A stretch of DNA of 64,000 nt from Erythroxylum novogranatense (lineage: Eukaryota; Streptophyta; Magnoliopsida; Malpighiales; Erythroxylaceae). The notes under the pieces are model-generated. The model saw nothing but the letters and a program-made list of their open reading frames with translations. It did not search any database and was not told the origin of the DNA. Numbering within the stretch: position 1 is the stretch's first letter; each line of letters opens with the position of its first letter. The stretch covers positions 3,783,001-3,847,000 of the forward strand of contig CM057229.1 of assembly GCA_029891385.1 (NCBI GenBank). Direction: 5' to 3'. The translations under genes were made by a program, and so were the position numbers. Below, one piece after another: positions 34,964-44,929 of the stretch.

Positions 34964-36197
34964 CCATGGCCAAAGTTCATGCTTTCGGCGGCCCTCCCAA
35001 GTCTGCCAAGGGCAAGCGCAAGGTCGCAGGGCCTTCGGAGGCCAGAGGACAGGAGGGTGTTGGAGAGGTCAGTTCAATTGTCGCTCAGCCCATCACTTCC
35101 GAGCAGCAGAATGTTCCTTCTACCGTTTCTGAGCCCTCTGCAGCCCCCGCTATGGTCGCCCCACCTGGTGAGGCCTTGGTGATCGTTGAGGAAGAAGAGG
35201 AGGAGACTGAGCGACCTCTTAAGAGGAGAAGGGCTGTCAGAGTCTCCGACCAATCTTCTCGTCTTTCGGTAGCCGACCAATCTCCTCGTCCTTCAGGTCA
35301 GAGCAAGGGGAAGGAGAAAGTGGGAGATCGGGCTATCCCGTCGGCTAAGGGTACAGGGAAGAGGCAAGTGGCTGATGCCGAGCAGTGGGAATCTTTGATC
35401 AAGCTCCCCATAGACTCCTCAATTGGAGACCTCGACGTGTCCCGCCACATTGTTGAAAGGATTACTCCTCCCTTGGATGAGCAAAAATTGGATCAGAAAA
35501 GTAATCAGGAGATGGGGTCTCAACTCCTTCGTAGTTGTATACGGAACTCGGTGATGTCTTTTGCGGCGGTGCAGCGTCTGGAGGCTTTGGACCGGGAAGT
35601 TCAGGACTTTCATGAGCAGATAAAGGCTTTGAAGGACGAGCTTTCAGAGGTGAGGGAGGGGAGAGACCTTCTTCAGGCTCAGAATTCTTCTTTAGAGGAG
35701 GAAAAGAAGATTCGGGAGGAAGTGGTGAGTGTTTTGAAAGCTCAGGTTGATACGGGGGAGGAGGAGATGAGCGCCTTAAGGGCTCGACTCACCGGGGAGG
35801 AGGTTGAAAGGGTAAGGGCGATGGTGGCGAGGAACAAGCTGTCCGAAAAATGTGCAGCGTTACGGGGAAAATTGAAGTCGGAGAGCAAGCTTAAGGAAAA
35901 ATACCTCGCGGATTGTCATGCGGCGGTGAGTGGCCAGGCGAGGATTGAAGATACGCTGAAGAGAGTGCGAGCCTTCGTAAAAGAACAAAGGATCGAAGCG
36001 ATTAGGCGATGGCAGAGGCGGTTCTTGCAGGAAGAGTGCTTGGAGTACTCGTGTGACCTAGCTCTCATGATCCTGGAGAACTGCTACGACTTTAGCATCC
36101 CTGAGGGGTCGGACGGTCCTTCGTTCGAGGAATTCGCCGAGCTGATGCTTCCTGCCGCCCTTGGTCTCTCTCTAGAGGAGGTAAAAGAGAGGGCCAT

Positions 36198-36433
36198 TGT
36201 TGGACCCCACCCCCCACCCGTAAGTGTTTGCAGGTTATACTGCAGCGAGTGGTTCAATGGTGAGAGGCGTCCACATAAAGTGGAATAAAACCTTAAGGTC
36301 ATGGGTTCGAACCGTGGCTCACCCATGACCAAAGAGGACAATACTGATTAAGGTTGGATGCCGCGGTATAACCCGCAAACACTCGCAGCAGTATAACCTG
36401 CAAACACCTACGGGTGGGAGGTGGGGTCCAACA
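36198..36433 (+). mobile_element. 236-bp TIR element with internal Pol III-like boxes
   Basis: It starts TGTTGGACCCCACC and ends GGTGGGGTCCAACA (perfect inverted ends), with inverted similarity continuing through the GTGTTTGCAGGTTATACTGC region. Flanking GCCAT is a perfect 5-bp target duplication (36193-36197, 36434-36438). Inside are TGGTTCAATGG, like a tRNA A box, and GGGTTCGAACC, a good B box, about 50 bp apart. A 10-bp hairpin (GGTCATGGGT ... ACCCATGACC) spans the B box. Removal plus one target copy restores the antisense frame. Family unknown: a MITE that captured a SINE-like promoter, or a SINE-derived palindrome. Confidence 0.82.
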
Positions 36434-36825
36434 GCCATGGACGACCGGAGGTCGGTCCCGGATGAGGAGCTAGACCTTAGCTCGGCTGAGGAGGACGAGC
36501 TTCCTGCTGAGGATATTTCTTTAGCCGCTCCCTTGGACCGTGCTCCTATTTTAACTTTACCGCCAGCTTTTGAGGCTTCCCCTGTGCGTCAGCCAACTTC
36601 CGATGCTTCTCCCTCTGCTGAATTCTGAATCCCACCTGGTCGGGCTTGTGGCCAGGGCAAATTTGAATGAATGAAAATCTCTATTTTTGTGCTTCATTTT
36701 TTCGAAGTCATTTTTTCGAAGCCAATTTCCGTGTTTATGCTCTCTACTTTCGATGTATGGTGAATTTTGATGAAGTTGCTCATAGTCGACCGGCTTTGAG
36801 GTCGACTTATAATAGAGTCCGAACT

Positions 36826-37805
36826 GAGGTCCCAAGGATCTCGTCTTGGTGACCGATCGACCGCAGTCGATCCGTGTCGATGCCGAGCGAGGGTCCCAAG
36901 AGTCTTGTCTTGGCGACCCGACCGACCGTTGTCGGTTTATATATATGTCGGGCGAGGGTCCCAAGAGTCTTGTCTTGGCGACTTGGCCGGGCAATAGGCG
37001 AGGGCGATCAATGGTCCCGAGGATTTCGTCTCGACAACCTGGCCGATTGATAGTCGAGGCCGAGCGGTCCCAAGAATCTTGTCTTGGCGACGCGTCGAGC
37101 AATAGGCGATCTATTGAGATGCCGGGCGATGGCGAGCGAGGGTCCCAAGGATCTTGTCTTGGCGACCCGACCGACCGTAGTCGGTCTATGGAGATGCCAA
37201 GCGATGACGAACGAGGGTCCGAAGGATCTTGTCTTGGCAACCCGACCGACAGTAGTCGATCTATGGAGATGCCGAACAATGGCGAGTGAGGGTCCCAAGG
37301 ATCTTGTCTTGACGACCCGACCGACCGTAGTCGATCTATGGAGATGTCGGGCGATGGCGAACGAGGGTCCCAAGGATCTTGTCTTGGCGACCCGACCAAC
37401 CGTAGTCGATCTATGGATATGCCGAGCGATGGAGAATGAGGGTCCCAAGGATCTTGTCTTGGCGACCCGACCGACCGTAGTCGGTCTATGGAGATACTGG
37501 GAGATGGCGAGCGAGGGTCCCAAGGATCTTGTCTTGGCGACCCGACCGATCGTAGTCGATCTATGGAGATGCCTGGCGATGGCGAATGAGGGTCCCAAGG
37601 ATCTTGTCTTGGTGACCCGACCGACCGTAGTCGATCTATGGAGATGCCGCGCGATGGCGAATGAGGGTCCCAAGGATCTTGTCTTGGCGACCCAACCGAC
37701 CGTAGTCGATCTATGGAGATGCCGAGCGATGGCGAATGAGGGTCCTAAGGATCTTGTCTTGGCGACCTGACCGATAGTAGTCGATCTATGGAGATGCTAG
37801 GCAAT
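36826..37805 (+). repeat. Tat-2 tandem array, 75-bp units
   Basis: About 13-14 units. The later ones are regular at 75 bp, with core CCAAGGATCTTGTCTTGGCG then ACCGACCGTAGTCGATCTATGG and GATGCCGAGCGATGGCGA. It lies between the 3' ends of gag-pol and of the antisense gene. As 75 is a multiple of three, long open frames exist on both strands (for example 37084-37770 plus and 37673-37008 minus), but they are repeat artefacts. The core is the complement of the Tat-1 array core. Confidence 0.92.
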
Positions 37806-38014
37806 GGTTGATCGGATTTTTTACTCTTTTCCACATATAATGGAGCTTTTTATTGCCAAGAAACTTGAAAACCCCTTTATTGATGATAATGAGGGCGTAG
37901 GCCGTTAAAAAACCTGTCTGACAGGGACAGGAAAAAGGTACCCACAAGTGTTGTACAAAAACATTATTGAACAAACATTAATCAAAATAAGACTTATCTA
38001 CTGGTAGAACGCCT

Positions 38015-39190
38015 TTAAGTTTCGAGAATTCCATGGCCTTGGTAGAATTTTCCCATCTGCACTGCGTAGAATGTAAGAGTCATACCCGACTTGCTCGACG
38101 ACCTGGTAGGGTCCTTTCCATGCTTGTCCGAGCTTTCCAGGATGTTTCCCAACCGATTCGGCTTTTCGTAGGACGCATCCCCGACCTTTGAGTCGCTTGG
38201 CCTTACTCTTATGTTGCGAAACCTTGTTGCCTTCTGCTTGACGTCTTCCGACCGAGCAGCGGCCCTATCCCTGCCTTTACTTAGAAGCACGAGTTCGGCT
38301 CGGTGAGCTTCATTATTCCATTCTTCTTCATCGGCTCTGACGTCAAGAGAGCTCGTCAGAACTACCGGCCCGTCTAATGTTTTCGTTTCCGCTAAATAGC
38401 ACTCCCTTGTGATTTTCTGCTGACCCCTGACAATACCAATTCCGTGGGGTGTCGAGAACTTCATAGCTTGGCAGTAGGTGGAGACGACCGCTCTGAGGGC
38501 GTTCTGGGTAGCTCGTCCGATTATTGCATTGTATGCCCCTTGAAACTTCACGACTAGGAATTCAACATCCCTTTCTATTTGACACGGCTTTTGCCCGAAC
38601 TTCACTTTTAAATGGACTCGAGCGAACGGGTAGGCTGATGCTCCAGTTACCCCTTTGATAGGTCCTTCTATAGGCAATAGTTGGTCTTCTGATACCTCCA
38701 TCTGCTTGAAGGCCTCATAATACAACAAGTTGACCGAGCTGCCCGTATCAATCATCACTCGCTTCACCTCGTAGCCGTCCATGTTCAGATTTACAACAAG
38801 GGCGTCATCATGAGGACAACTTACGCCATCAAGGTCAGACTCATTGAACGATATCATCCCATCATTCTCCCTCGGCTTTTTGGTTGATGAGTCTCTGCCG
38901 ACCTGTTTGGCATATCTTTTTCTCCCTTTAGTGGTGGATCCCCCCGCTGCGTTTTTACCAAATATCATGTTAATGACCCCAGTCGGTCGGTCATCTTGCT
39001 GTCCTGCGTTCCTATCGTCTCTTTCCCTTGATCGTCCTCTCTCTTCGCGTCGATTGTCTGTGTTCGCGTTGTTCCTCCCTCCGTCGTTTCTATCATTTCG
39101 TCTCCAAGGCTGTCGCTCACCGTTCCGTCGACCGATCCTATTGTCGTTGTCTCGATCGGCATTCCGTTCGTGCTTTATAAACCGACCCAA
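38015..39190 (-). CDS. Tat-2 protease region fused to the integrase tail
   Basis: Open frame of about 390 residues. It contains the end of gag (GRFIKHERNADRD), a basic RRE/DR-rich stretch, KGRKRYAKQVGRD, GVSCPHDDALVV and the protease active site MIDTGSSVNLLYYEAF (about 38745, D-T-G intact). After SLDVRADEE the frame passes without a break into NNEAHRAELVLLSKGRDRAAARS, which belongs to the integrase C-terminus. It then runs to the pol end near 38015. RT, both RNase H domains and the integrase core are missing at this joint (about 38320). The frame differs from gag by a single-base shift near 39185. Confidence 0.82.
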   Translation of the reverse strand: MGRFIKHERNADRDNDNRIGRRNGERQPWRRNDRNDGGRNNANTDNRREERGRSRERDDRNAGQQDDRPTGVINMIFGKNAAGGSTTKGRKRYAKQVGRDSSTKKPRENDGMISFNESDLDGVSCPHDDALVVNLNMDGYEVKRVMIDTGSSVNLLYYEAFKQMEVSEDQLLPIEGPIKGVTGASAYPFARVHLKVKFGQKPCQIERDVEFLVVKFQGAYNAIIGRATQNALRAVVSTYCQAMKFSTPHGIGIVRGQQKITRECYLAETKTLDGPVVLTSSLDVRADEEEWNNEAHRAELVLLSKGRDRAAARSEDVKQKATRFRNIRVRPSDSKVGDASYEKPNRLGNILESSDKHGKDPTRSSSKSGMTLTFYAVQMGKFYQGHGILET

Positions 39191-40160
39191 CTTTCCCCTT
39201 TGGATAAGGGATTCGATTTTTTTTCAATGGCCAACAATCCTCAGTGTCATGGCCAATGTCTCTGTGGAAACGACAATATAGATTCGGGTTCCTCTCCTTG
39301 TAAGGGGTCTTCATTTTATTGGGCTCTCGGATGGATTCTCCATCCGCTCTCATAGCCGCCAGCACTTCCGCATATCGTTTGTTAAGCGGGGTAAAGTCTT
39401 GGTGATGCCATTGCCGACTAGTCGGCGTCCTCCAGGTCGACTGATCCCTCTGTCTCTTGTGAGACTCATCTGCCCGACTACTCGGCCCACGATCATCTGC
39501 CCTGCGTTTTGTATTCTTTAATACTTCTTCGAGCTGAATATATTTGTCTGCCCGATGTCTGATCTCCTGAATAGATCGGGGCTGATCGAGAGTCAATGAC
39601 TTTTTGAACTCCTCATCCCTCGTGTTGCTCATGAGTGCTGTCAGTATGGACGAGCAAGTGAGGTCGGGGACCTCGACCGCTTGATTATTGAACCGAGTGA
39701 TGAACTCCCGCAAACTTTCGTTTCTTCCTTGGGTCAATTGCATTACTTCCAATGCAGTTTTCTGTGGTCGCTTGCTTGTGACGAATTGGTTGAGGAAAAG
39801 AAGCCTAAAATCCTCAAAGCAGGTGATACAGCCCGGAGGTAGACTATTGAACCATCGTCGGGCTCCCTCTTGAAAGGCCGTACAGAAAGCCTTATACTGG
39901 ATGGCGTCCGGAACGCAATGCAGATTCATCACGGACTGGAAGTGCTGCAGGTAATCCAGGGGGTCGATCTTTCCAATGTATTTCTCGAGGGTCGGTATTT
40001 TGGTGCCGGGCGCCGGGAGGTTATCCAAGATTTCTGGAGTAAAGGGAGAGTTGTACTGTGCTGTCGGGCGATCTGGACGGAAGCTTATAGCTGCGTTAAT
40101 CCGATCATCCACGATTTTCTCTAGGTTTTCGGTCGGGTGGTGATCGGTTGTCATCTTCAT
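39138..40160 (-). CDS. Tat-2 gag core
   Basis: Open frame of 340 residues covering the conserved Gag: VDDRINAAI, a capsid-like core with ARRWFNSLPPGC, MQLTQGRNESLREFITRFNN, LTCSSILTALMSNTRDEE and RADKYIQLEEVL, then a charged linker. It ends with the zinc-knuckle-like CRFHRDIGHDTEDC, all ligands present. Gag would assemble the particle that packages element RNA. The upstream part of the frame (from the LTR ATG at 40635) is broken by a frameshift and by stops just before the ATG at 40160. The downstream end is shifted relative to protease near GKVGS. Best-preserved Gag in the window. Confidence 0.85.
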   Translation of the reverse strand: MKMTTDHHPTENLEKIVDDRINAAISFRPDRPTAQYNSPFTPEILDNLPAPGTKIPTLEKYIGKIDPLDYLQHFQSVMNLHCVPDAIQYKAFCTAFQEGARRWFNSLPPGCITCFEDFRLLFLNQFVTSKRPQKTALEVMQLTQGRNESLREFITRFNNQAVEVPDLTCSSILTALMSNTRDEEFKKSLTLDQPRSIQEIRHRADKYIQLEEVLKNTKRRADDRGPSSRADESHKRQRDQSTWRTPTSRQWHHQDFTPLNKRYAEVLAAMRADGESIREPNKMKTPYKERNPNLYCRFHRDIGHDTEDCWPLKKNRIPYPKGKVGSVYKARTECRSRQRQ

Positions 40161-40398
40161 GGTTCATCACGACTTGCCGTGTGCAATTTGTCGTTATCTT
40201 GGTTGAGATTGCAAAATCCGGCGGATCAATAGATCGGCTGTTTCCTTAATCTGTTTTCAAGTGAGGGAGGTGTGCACAAGCGGAAGAGGATCTGCATCCG
40301 ATCGGTGTCGGAGATTCGGGTGCATATTGAGTGCAGCGTTATCTTCTAAAGCGACACTCTGTTCTTCTTGTTCCAAGTTATGAGGTTGCGGTTGATCG

Positions 40399-40635
40399 TT
40401 AGGATCTGAGGATTCCGTGCGGGAAACATGTGGTGCAAGGCGGCAGAGTTGCAGGTAGCTGCAAACCCATGCGTTGCATCGCCAGAGCCGCAACAACGGC
40501 TATATCAGGGTTCGTCGCCTCCGCTTGACTGATCTGTGTGTTTCTGGACGTGGTGCCCGAAAGTCGGGCCCCACGGTGAGCGCCAATTGGTTTTGCCAGA
40601 TTTTGGCTGAACTGGACGTTGCCGTTCGGATCCAT
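40399..40635 (-). pseudogene. Tat-2 gag N-terminus starting in the LTR
   Basis: ATG at 40635 lies 48 bases inside the 5' LTR. Its frame (MDPNGNVQ...) crosses the LTR end at 40588 in phase, reads through the primer-binding site as IGAHRGARL, and continues with GTTSRNTQIS before a frameshift near 40440. Tat-1 encodes the same arrangement (ATG 10315). Further gag-like sequence (EEQSVALEDNAALN) continues in another frame to about 40257, where a stop intervenes. Confidence 0.7.
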
Positions 40636-41012
40636 AAGTCGGCTACTTTCTGTGATGAATCCGACGTGAAGATACCTGCAAAACAAAGAAGACTTGTCGG
40701 GGGTTGTGTCCCGATTAGCCCCTCCGACGCTCAAGTCAGTCTTTTGGTGAAGGTGAGGTTGATGAATGTAGAGAAAAACTAGGTTATGATTGCGTACCTC
40801 AATTTGGTGAAATTATCCATTAAATATGAAATAACAACTAGGTTTTAGTCTTTTACGTGTTTGCATGGGAGACTTCCTTCTACGGATGGGCCAAGGAGGG
40901 CATGGGCCGGACTTGGGCTTGGCCTAGGCATAAAACTGATCTCTGAAGAATGGATCGATCGGCTCACGGGTCGTTTTGACTGGATCCGGGCCCAACACGA
41001 CCGACCCAGCCA
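40588..41012 (-). repeat. Tat-2 5' LTR
   Basis: 425 bp. On the minus strand it starts TGGCTGGGTCGG and ends CTGGCAAAACCA, followed by ATTGGCGCTCACCGTGGGGC, which holds the putative primer-binding site (40585-40568). The start differs from the 3' LTR (TGGTCGGGTAGG) at several bases. Confidence 0.92.
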
Positions 41013-41364
41013 AGTTTAAAGTGCGAAATCATCTTCTCAATCAAACGTGATTCGTTATTTTTGGTGTTGCAACTAACATGGATGTTAGCTATCGGTGATT
41101 TCTAATTCTTGATGCTGAGTGTGGATAATAGGGTTCTCCTGTTTTTTGTACCTCCTTAAACAACAAAATGATAATTATCATCGTCTCTTTTATCTTGCAT
41201 TAGTATTTCTTAGACAGGAACTAATATTAATAAAGATAGACTTCTCATTAATCATCATCACGAAGAGAATTCATAACCCTATTTGCCTGTATTTTCTTTC
41301 TACTTGTGTTGGGGTTATTATTAATGCTCCGCTCACCAGTCACTCAACAATTAATGGAAGAAAT
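41013..41364. other. Spacer between Tat-2 and an SCPL fragment
   Basis: No gene was found. The stretch ATCATCGTCTCTTTTATCTTG to AATATTAATAAAG (about 41175-41235) is a diverged relative of the SCPL flank block (compare 30205-30250), so this is probably the 3' side of an SCPL copy. Confidence 0.5.
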
Positions 41365-41628
41365 TCACTTCTCCGTAAAATCAGCTCTGGAAGAAAGAAC
41401 AAGGCACCATGCATAATATACTTGCGACACAGACACGGGCCTGTCTTGTCCTTGGACGACATTGCAACGACTCATAGTAGTGAGGCGATCTGTTAGTCTG
41501 TTGAACATGCGAGACCCTATGAACGGTCTCATGGGCTTATCTGTGTCGCAAGCATAGCATGAATAAGGGAAAACCAAACTTTGAGAGGAAAGCACCAGAA
41601 ACAAAAGATTGACTGCCGTTACTTTCAT
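41365..41628 (-). pseudogene. SCPL exon 1 fragment, minus strand
   Basis: ATG at 41628 begins a signal peptide (MKVTAVNLLFLVLSSQ) like that of the intact SCPL, then PYSCYA, MRPFIGSRMFNRL and SVSQVYYAW. These are shortened and scrambled relative to exon 1 of the functional gene (residues 1-70). The expected [12 protein letters not shown] and GGPGCSS parts are missing. The frame stays open but ends in unrelated sequence. The region upstream (41640-41800) also resembles the SCPL promoter region. Non-functional paralogue. Confidence 0.75.
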
Positions 41629-43550
41629 TTTCTTGCTTCGATATATATATTTACAGTTTGTTTTAGAATGTGTGTCTTTTTCTGCAGAAACTCCAATATA
41701 TCGGTAATGTCCCTGGAGTTCCATCCTGGCACGGTCGCATCTGTCGCCGGTCCATCCCAATTTGTACTTTGCTCTGTAGTTGCTTGAAGATGAACACGAA
41801 CCGAATGTTGAAGATGTCATCATCTAAATATTTTAGTCTTCAAACTTTTGATAGACCAGAAACAAACAACTGTATACTTTTGAGAATTGACTGTATCTAT
41901 TTGGATTCGAATAATTATTACTGAAAAAAATATGAAGAAAGTGATTAACTTTTGATGTTTTTAAGTAATCCATAATGATAATAACAAGTTGCAAGTGTTG
42001 AATAATGTTGTACTAATTGCATGCAAAATGGATCGGAGAAACGACGAGTCGTTTTGACTACTCACGGAAAAGCAATTGTTTGAATGGCTTTCTTTAATGT
42101 TGGCTGATTACAAAATTAATTCTATTGCGTCTTTTTTCTTTCGTTTGTGTTCAACTTCAATGTCTTTAAGTTATACGCGAATCTCATAGTTATGCTGTTT
42201 TGTATTGAAGATATTCTGGATTACATGTAATAATTTATAAATAATTTACTTGAAATAAATTATTTTGTAAACTAATCATTGAGAGTCTCACAGATTAATT
42301 TAATTGACTATTTAAGAGTTTAAATTCTTCCTATTTAAGAAAGTACTTAAATTTTAAAAAATTATGTATTTTAAATTAATAATTAAAAGTACAACAAACT
42401 TAATTTAAGTGATTCCAAAGTCTTTAGATATAAGAAAATTAAATTATTTAAAATTTGTAAAAAATTTGAGTAGTTCCAATTATAATTTAATTTTATAAAT
42501 TAAACATTGTAAGTATATTACTTTGCAAACTAAGTCTTCAAACATGAGAAATTAAAGTGCTTCAAATCGTTAGAAAATTTTATATGATTCAAATTATGAT
42601 TAATTTTATAAATGATATATTTTGAGTAAATCACTTTGCAATCTAAAGATCCAAAACATGATAAACTCACGTCCTTAAGTTATATCTCAAATTACAATTT
42701 AATTTTATAAATCACTTAATTTAAGTAACTGATTTTATAAATTAATAACTATAAGTAATGTTTTAAAAATCATACGGACATCGAACCGGTCAACGGAAAA
42801 ATTTAAAGTTTAAATGTTTAATCGGTATTAAATTGCTACAAAACCAGTATATAATAAACAAAAATAAAAATTATAAGAGTAAGTAAAATCTAAAATATTT
42901 TTAAATAAAAATTGCGTCAATGTCTATTATTATATAACGTCCTCGTAATAAATCAAATTTAATAATTCAAACTAAATTTGAGTCTAATATAAAACTTAAA
43001 AATAATTAAAATTAAAATTATATTTGTAAAATATGTTATGTCTCATCATTCTCAAAACTTTCAAATTCTCTAATTATATCTAAAGACTTATAAGTTACGC
43101 TTGCATCTAAAGTATTTACATTAACTTTTCTCTGCATTCAAATGTTTTTATTTTTAGAACAATCATTTTTTAGATTTCACTTTAAAATATATGTGACATA
43201 AATATTACATATAAACTAATCAAATATTACTTATATGATGATCTAACTCAATTTTTAAATTTATATCAATCTAATTAAATTTGATACAAATTAATAATTT
43301 AAAATAATATAATTAATTATATTAAATTAATTAAGTCAAATTTAAGAATTAAATTAAATTATCATTTTAGTTATATTTTATTAGTCTATTAATATTTATA
43401 TGGTGTGTAATTGATTTTTAAATATTTTATAACTAAAATTTAAGAAAAATATCTTTTAGTTAAAAATAAAAAATTTGTCAAGAAAACATAAGTAAATATA
43501 AAAAGAAAAAATAGCATAAGAAAAGTATAAAAATACGAAAACTAACTTGT
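41629..43550. other. SCPL promoter relic, then AT-rich DNA without a gene
   Basis: To about 41800 the sequence is related to the SCPL upstream region (for example CCATCCCAATTTGTACTTTG against CCATCCCATTTTGCACTTTG at 32665). Beyond this nothing coding is seen. Around 42770-42850, ATCGAACCGGTCAA may belong to an old TIR element, but no pair of ends was found. Confidence 0.5.
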
Positions 43551-44270
43551 AACACCCTCTTAATTTCTATGTCCATCAACTTTTTTTTATAAATATGTGA
43601 ATAAAATTTAATTAAAATGACAGTAATACCATAACCTCTTACCCATATTAACCCTTTTATCAAAAACATTTATAAAACATGACTAAACTTTTATTTTTTC
43701 TCTCTCTTGACCAAACCCAGCCTCCACTACTTTAACCCTAAACTTATCAATCTCGCCAAGAAATCTCTCTTGCTTCAGCCAAGTTAACTATACCTCTCAT
43801 TTCCTTAAAGATAACTTGAATTTTGAGCTCTCTTTTCATTTCGGTTCGAGATTTTTGTTTTGAGATTTCTTTAGCAAGCAAGGCTATGGCATGCTTGTTG
43901 CTAAATTTCCAAGCGCAAAACCTAACAAACCTCAATTAAAGGCTCCGAGGCTTTGATTAATTGGGTCATGAGCGGCCTTTTTCAACCCTTTATTATACCC
44001 AAAATCACGCAAAAGGGCAAAGCAACTTTATTTCTAATCATCCCTAGATTCCTCGTCCGTACAGTGTTGCTTTCTTCAACGGCGGTACTCACTCTCCGTA
44101 ACTTTGCTGAGTTCATAACCCTGAGGTTTGTCCCTTTGATCCTTTGCAAAGTTTTGTTTGTTTTAATTATAGGGTTGAGTGTAATCGGTTTGCAAATAAA
44201 TTATGTTCAATTTATCGAAAAAAAAAACTCTATATATCTCTTTTTATTTTTTTAATTTGCTCTTCTTCTT
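43551..44270 (+). mobile_element. Possible LTR remnant of a gypsy-type element
   Basis: The stretch starts with TGTAACACCCTC, the usual opening of large gypsy LTRs, and lacks coding content. No matching end or target duplication was found, so the limits are guesses. Confidence 0.3.
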
Positions 44271-44929
44271 TTTTACATAAATTCTGACCTTGTTAATAAT
44301 CTAGCCTAAGATGTAACTTTTACTTAATCAAATATCAATTAAGGTGAAGCAAAGTAGGGCCACGTCTAAGTAAGCATGGCAATGGGCTAGTTTATGGGCT
44401 AGTTCTGTCAATTTTTTAAAAATAATTTTATAAAAATTGAGAATGTAAAATAATTTCTTCTTTTAATTGAGCCTGAATTTGAGTTGTCCAAGTCGACACT
44501 AACATGAGACTCAATTTTTTTAAGTAAAACAATGTTAATTTATTTGTTTTTTACGTATTCGCTAACTTATTCTATACCCAACTCCAAAGATTTGTAATTA
44601 GTTTATTTCATATTTGTGGGATCATGGAGAGGATAAGAAAGGTGATTAGTTTGTTTATGTAATTTTGATTTGTATAATTGAAATATTTAATTTATAGTTA
44701 TAGTTTGTTTAATTTAACTTTTTTTGTTTATATCGTATCTATTTTAGTTATATATCTCTAATTAACTTTTGAAAATCTTAACGAATGAGTATTTTTCATC
44801 TTTAAGTCAAATGAAACGAATTTTAATTAAGCTATTAACACAAATATTGGTAACAAGTGGTACTACTCCTTTTGTAACTTCTAAATATTTAATCTGTTTA
44901 CCAACACTGCCAGGACAAAATTTTTTGTA
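44271..44929. other. AT-rich stretch, no gene seen
   Basis: No supported coding or structural feature; A/T runs dominate. Confidence 0.5.

Larger units (their letters stand above)
34026..36628 (+). pseudogene. Tat-2 antisense gene: gypsy-transposon domain plus coiled coil; one intron; two lesions
   Basis: The gene faces gag. Exon 1 (34026-34883) has EEISTRERRDG, PIVDEVCAEYQLMPSQIPP, RWRFINGLALLCHQIGC and WRYPLAERWND, like plant 'putative gypsy type transposon' proteins (PF04195-like). A six-G run at 34805-34810 (seven in Tat-1) shifts the frame and creates an early stop at 34830. A predicted intron 34884-34963 precedes exon 2, which reads MAKVHAFGG, an acidic stretch and KRRR, a long coiled coil (about 35560-35960), RRWQRRFLQEECLEYSCDLAL and PDEELDLSS. 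The frame resumes correctly after a 236-bp element (36198-36433). Without the two lesions the product would be about 760 residues. KRRR may be a nuclear signal. Role unknown. Confidence 0.82.
32842..41012 (-). mobile_element. Tat-2: non-autonomous Ty3/gypsy Tat element lacking RT, RNase H and integrase
   Basis: An 8,171-bp element on the minus strand with two 425-bp LTRs (TGG..CCA) and a near-matching target duplication (GGTTT left, AGTTT right). In element orientation: LTR, primer-binding site, gag, protease, then a direct jump to the integrase C-terminal tail, a 75-bp repeat array, an antisense gene, polypurine tract and LTR. It is the same family as Tat-1 but clearly diverged in its LTRs. 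The antisense gene and gag are better preserved than in Tat-1. It depends on another element for pol functions. It ends 373 bp upstream of the SCPL ATG and on the same strand, so read-out from its 3' LTR would run into that gene. Confidence 0.93.

Noticed and set aside
36557..37770. Long open reading frames on both strands of the 75-bp array (up to 280 codons)
   Set aside because: The unit length is divisible by three, so any stop-free frame stays open through the array. The peptides are pure repeats with no family features.
41119..41496. Plus-strand frame of 125 codons near the SCPL fragment
   Set aside because: It overlaps the minus-strand SCPL fragment and its flank, and has no domain of its own.
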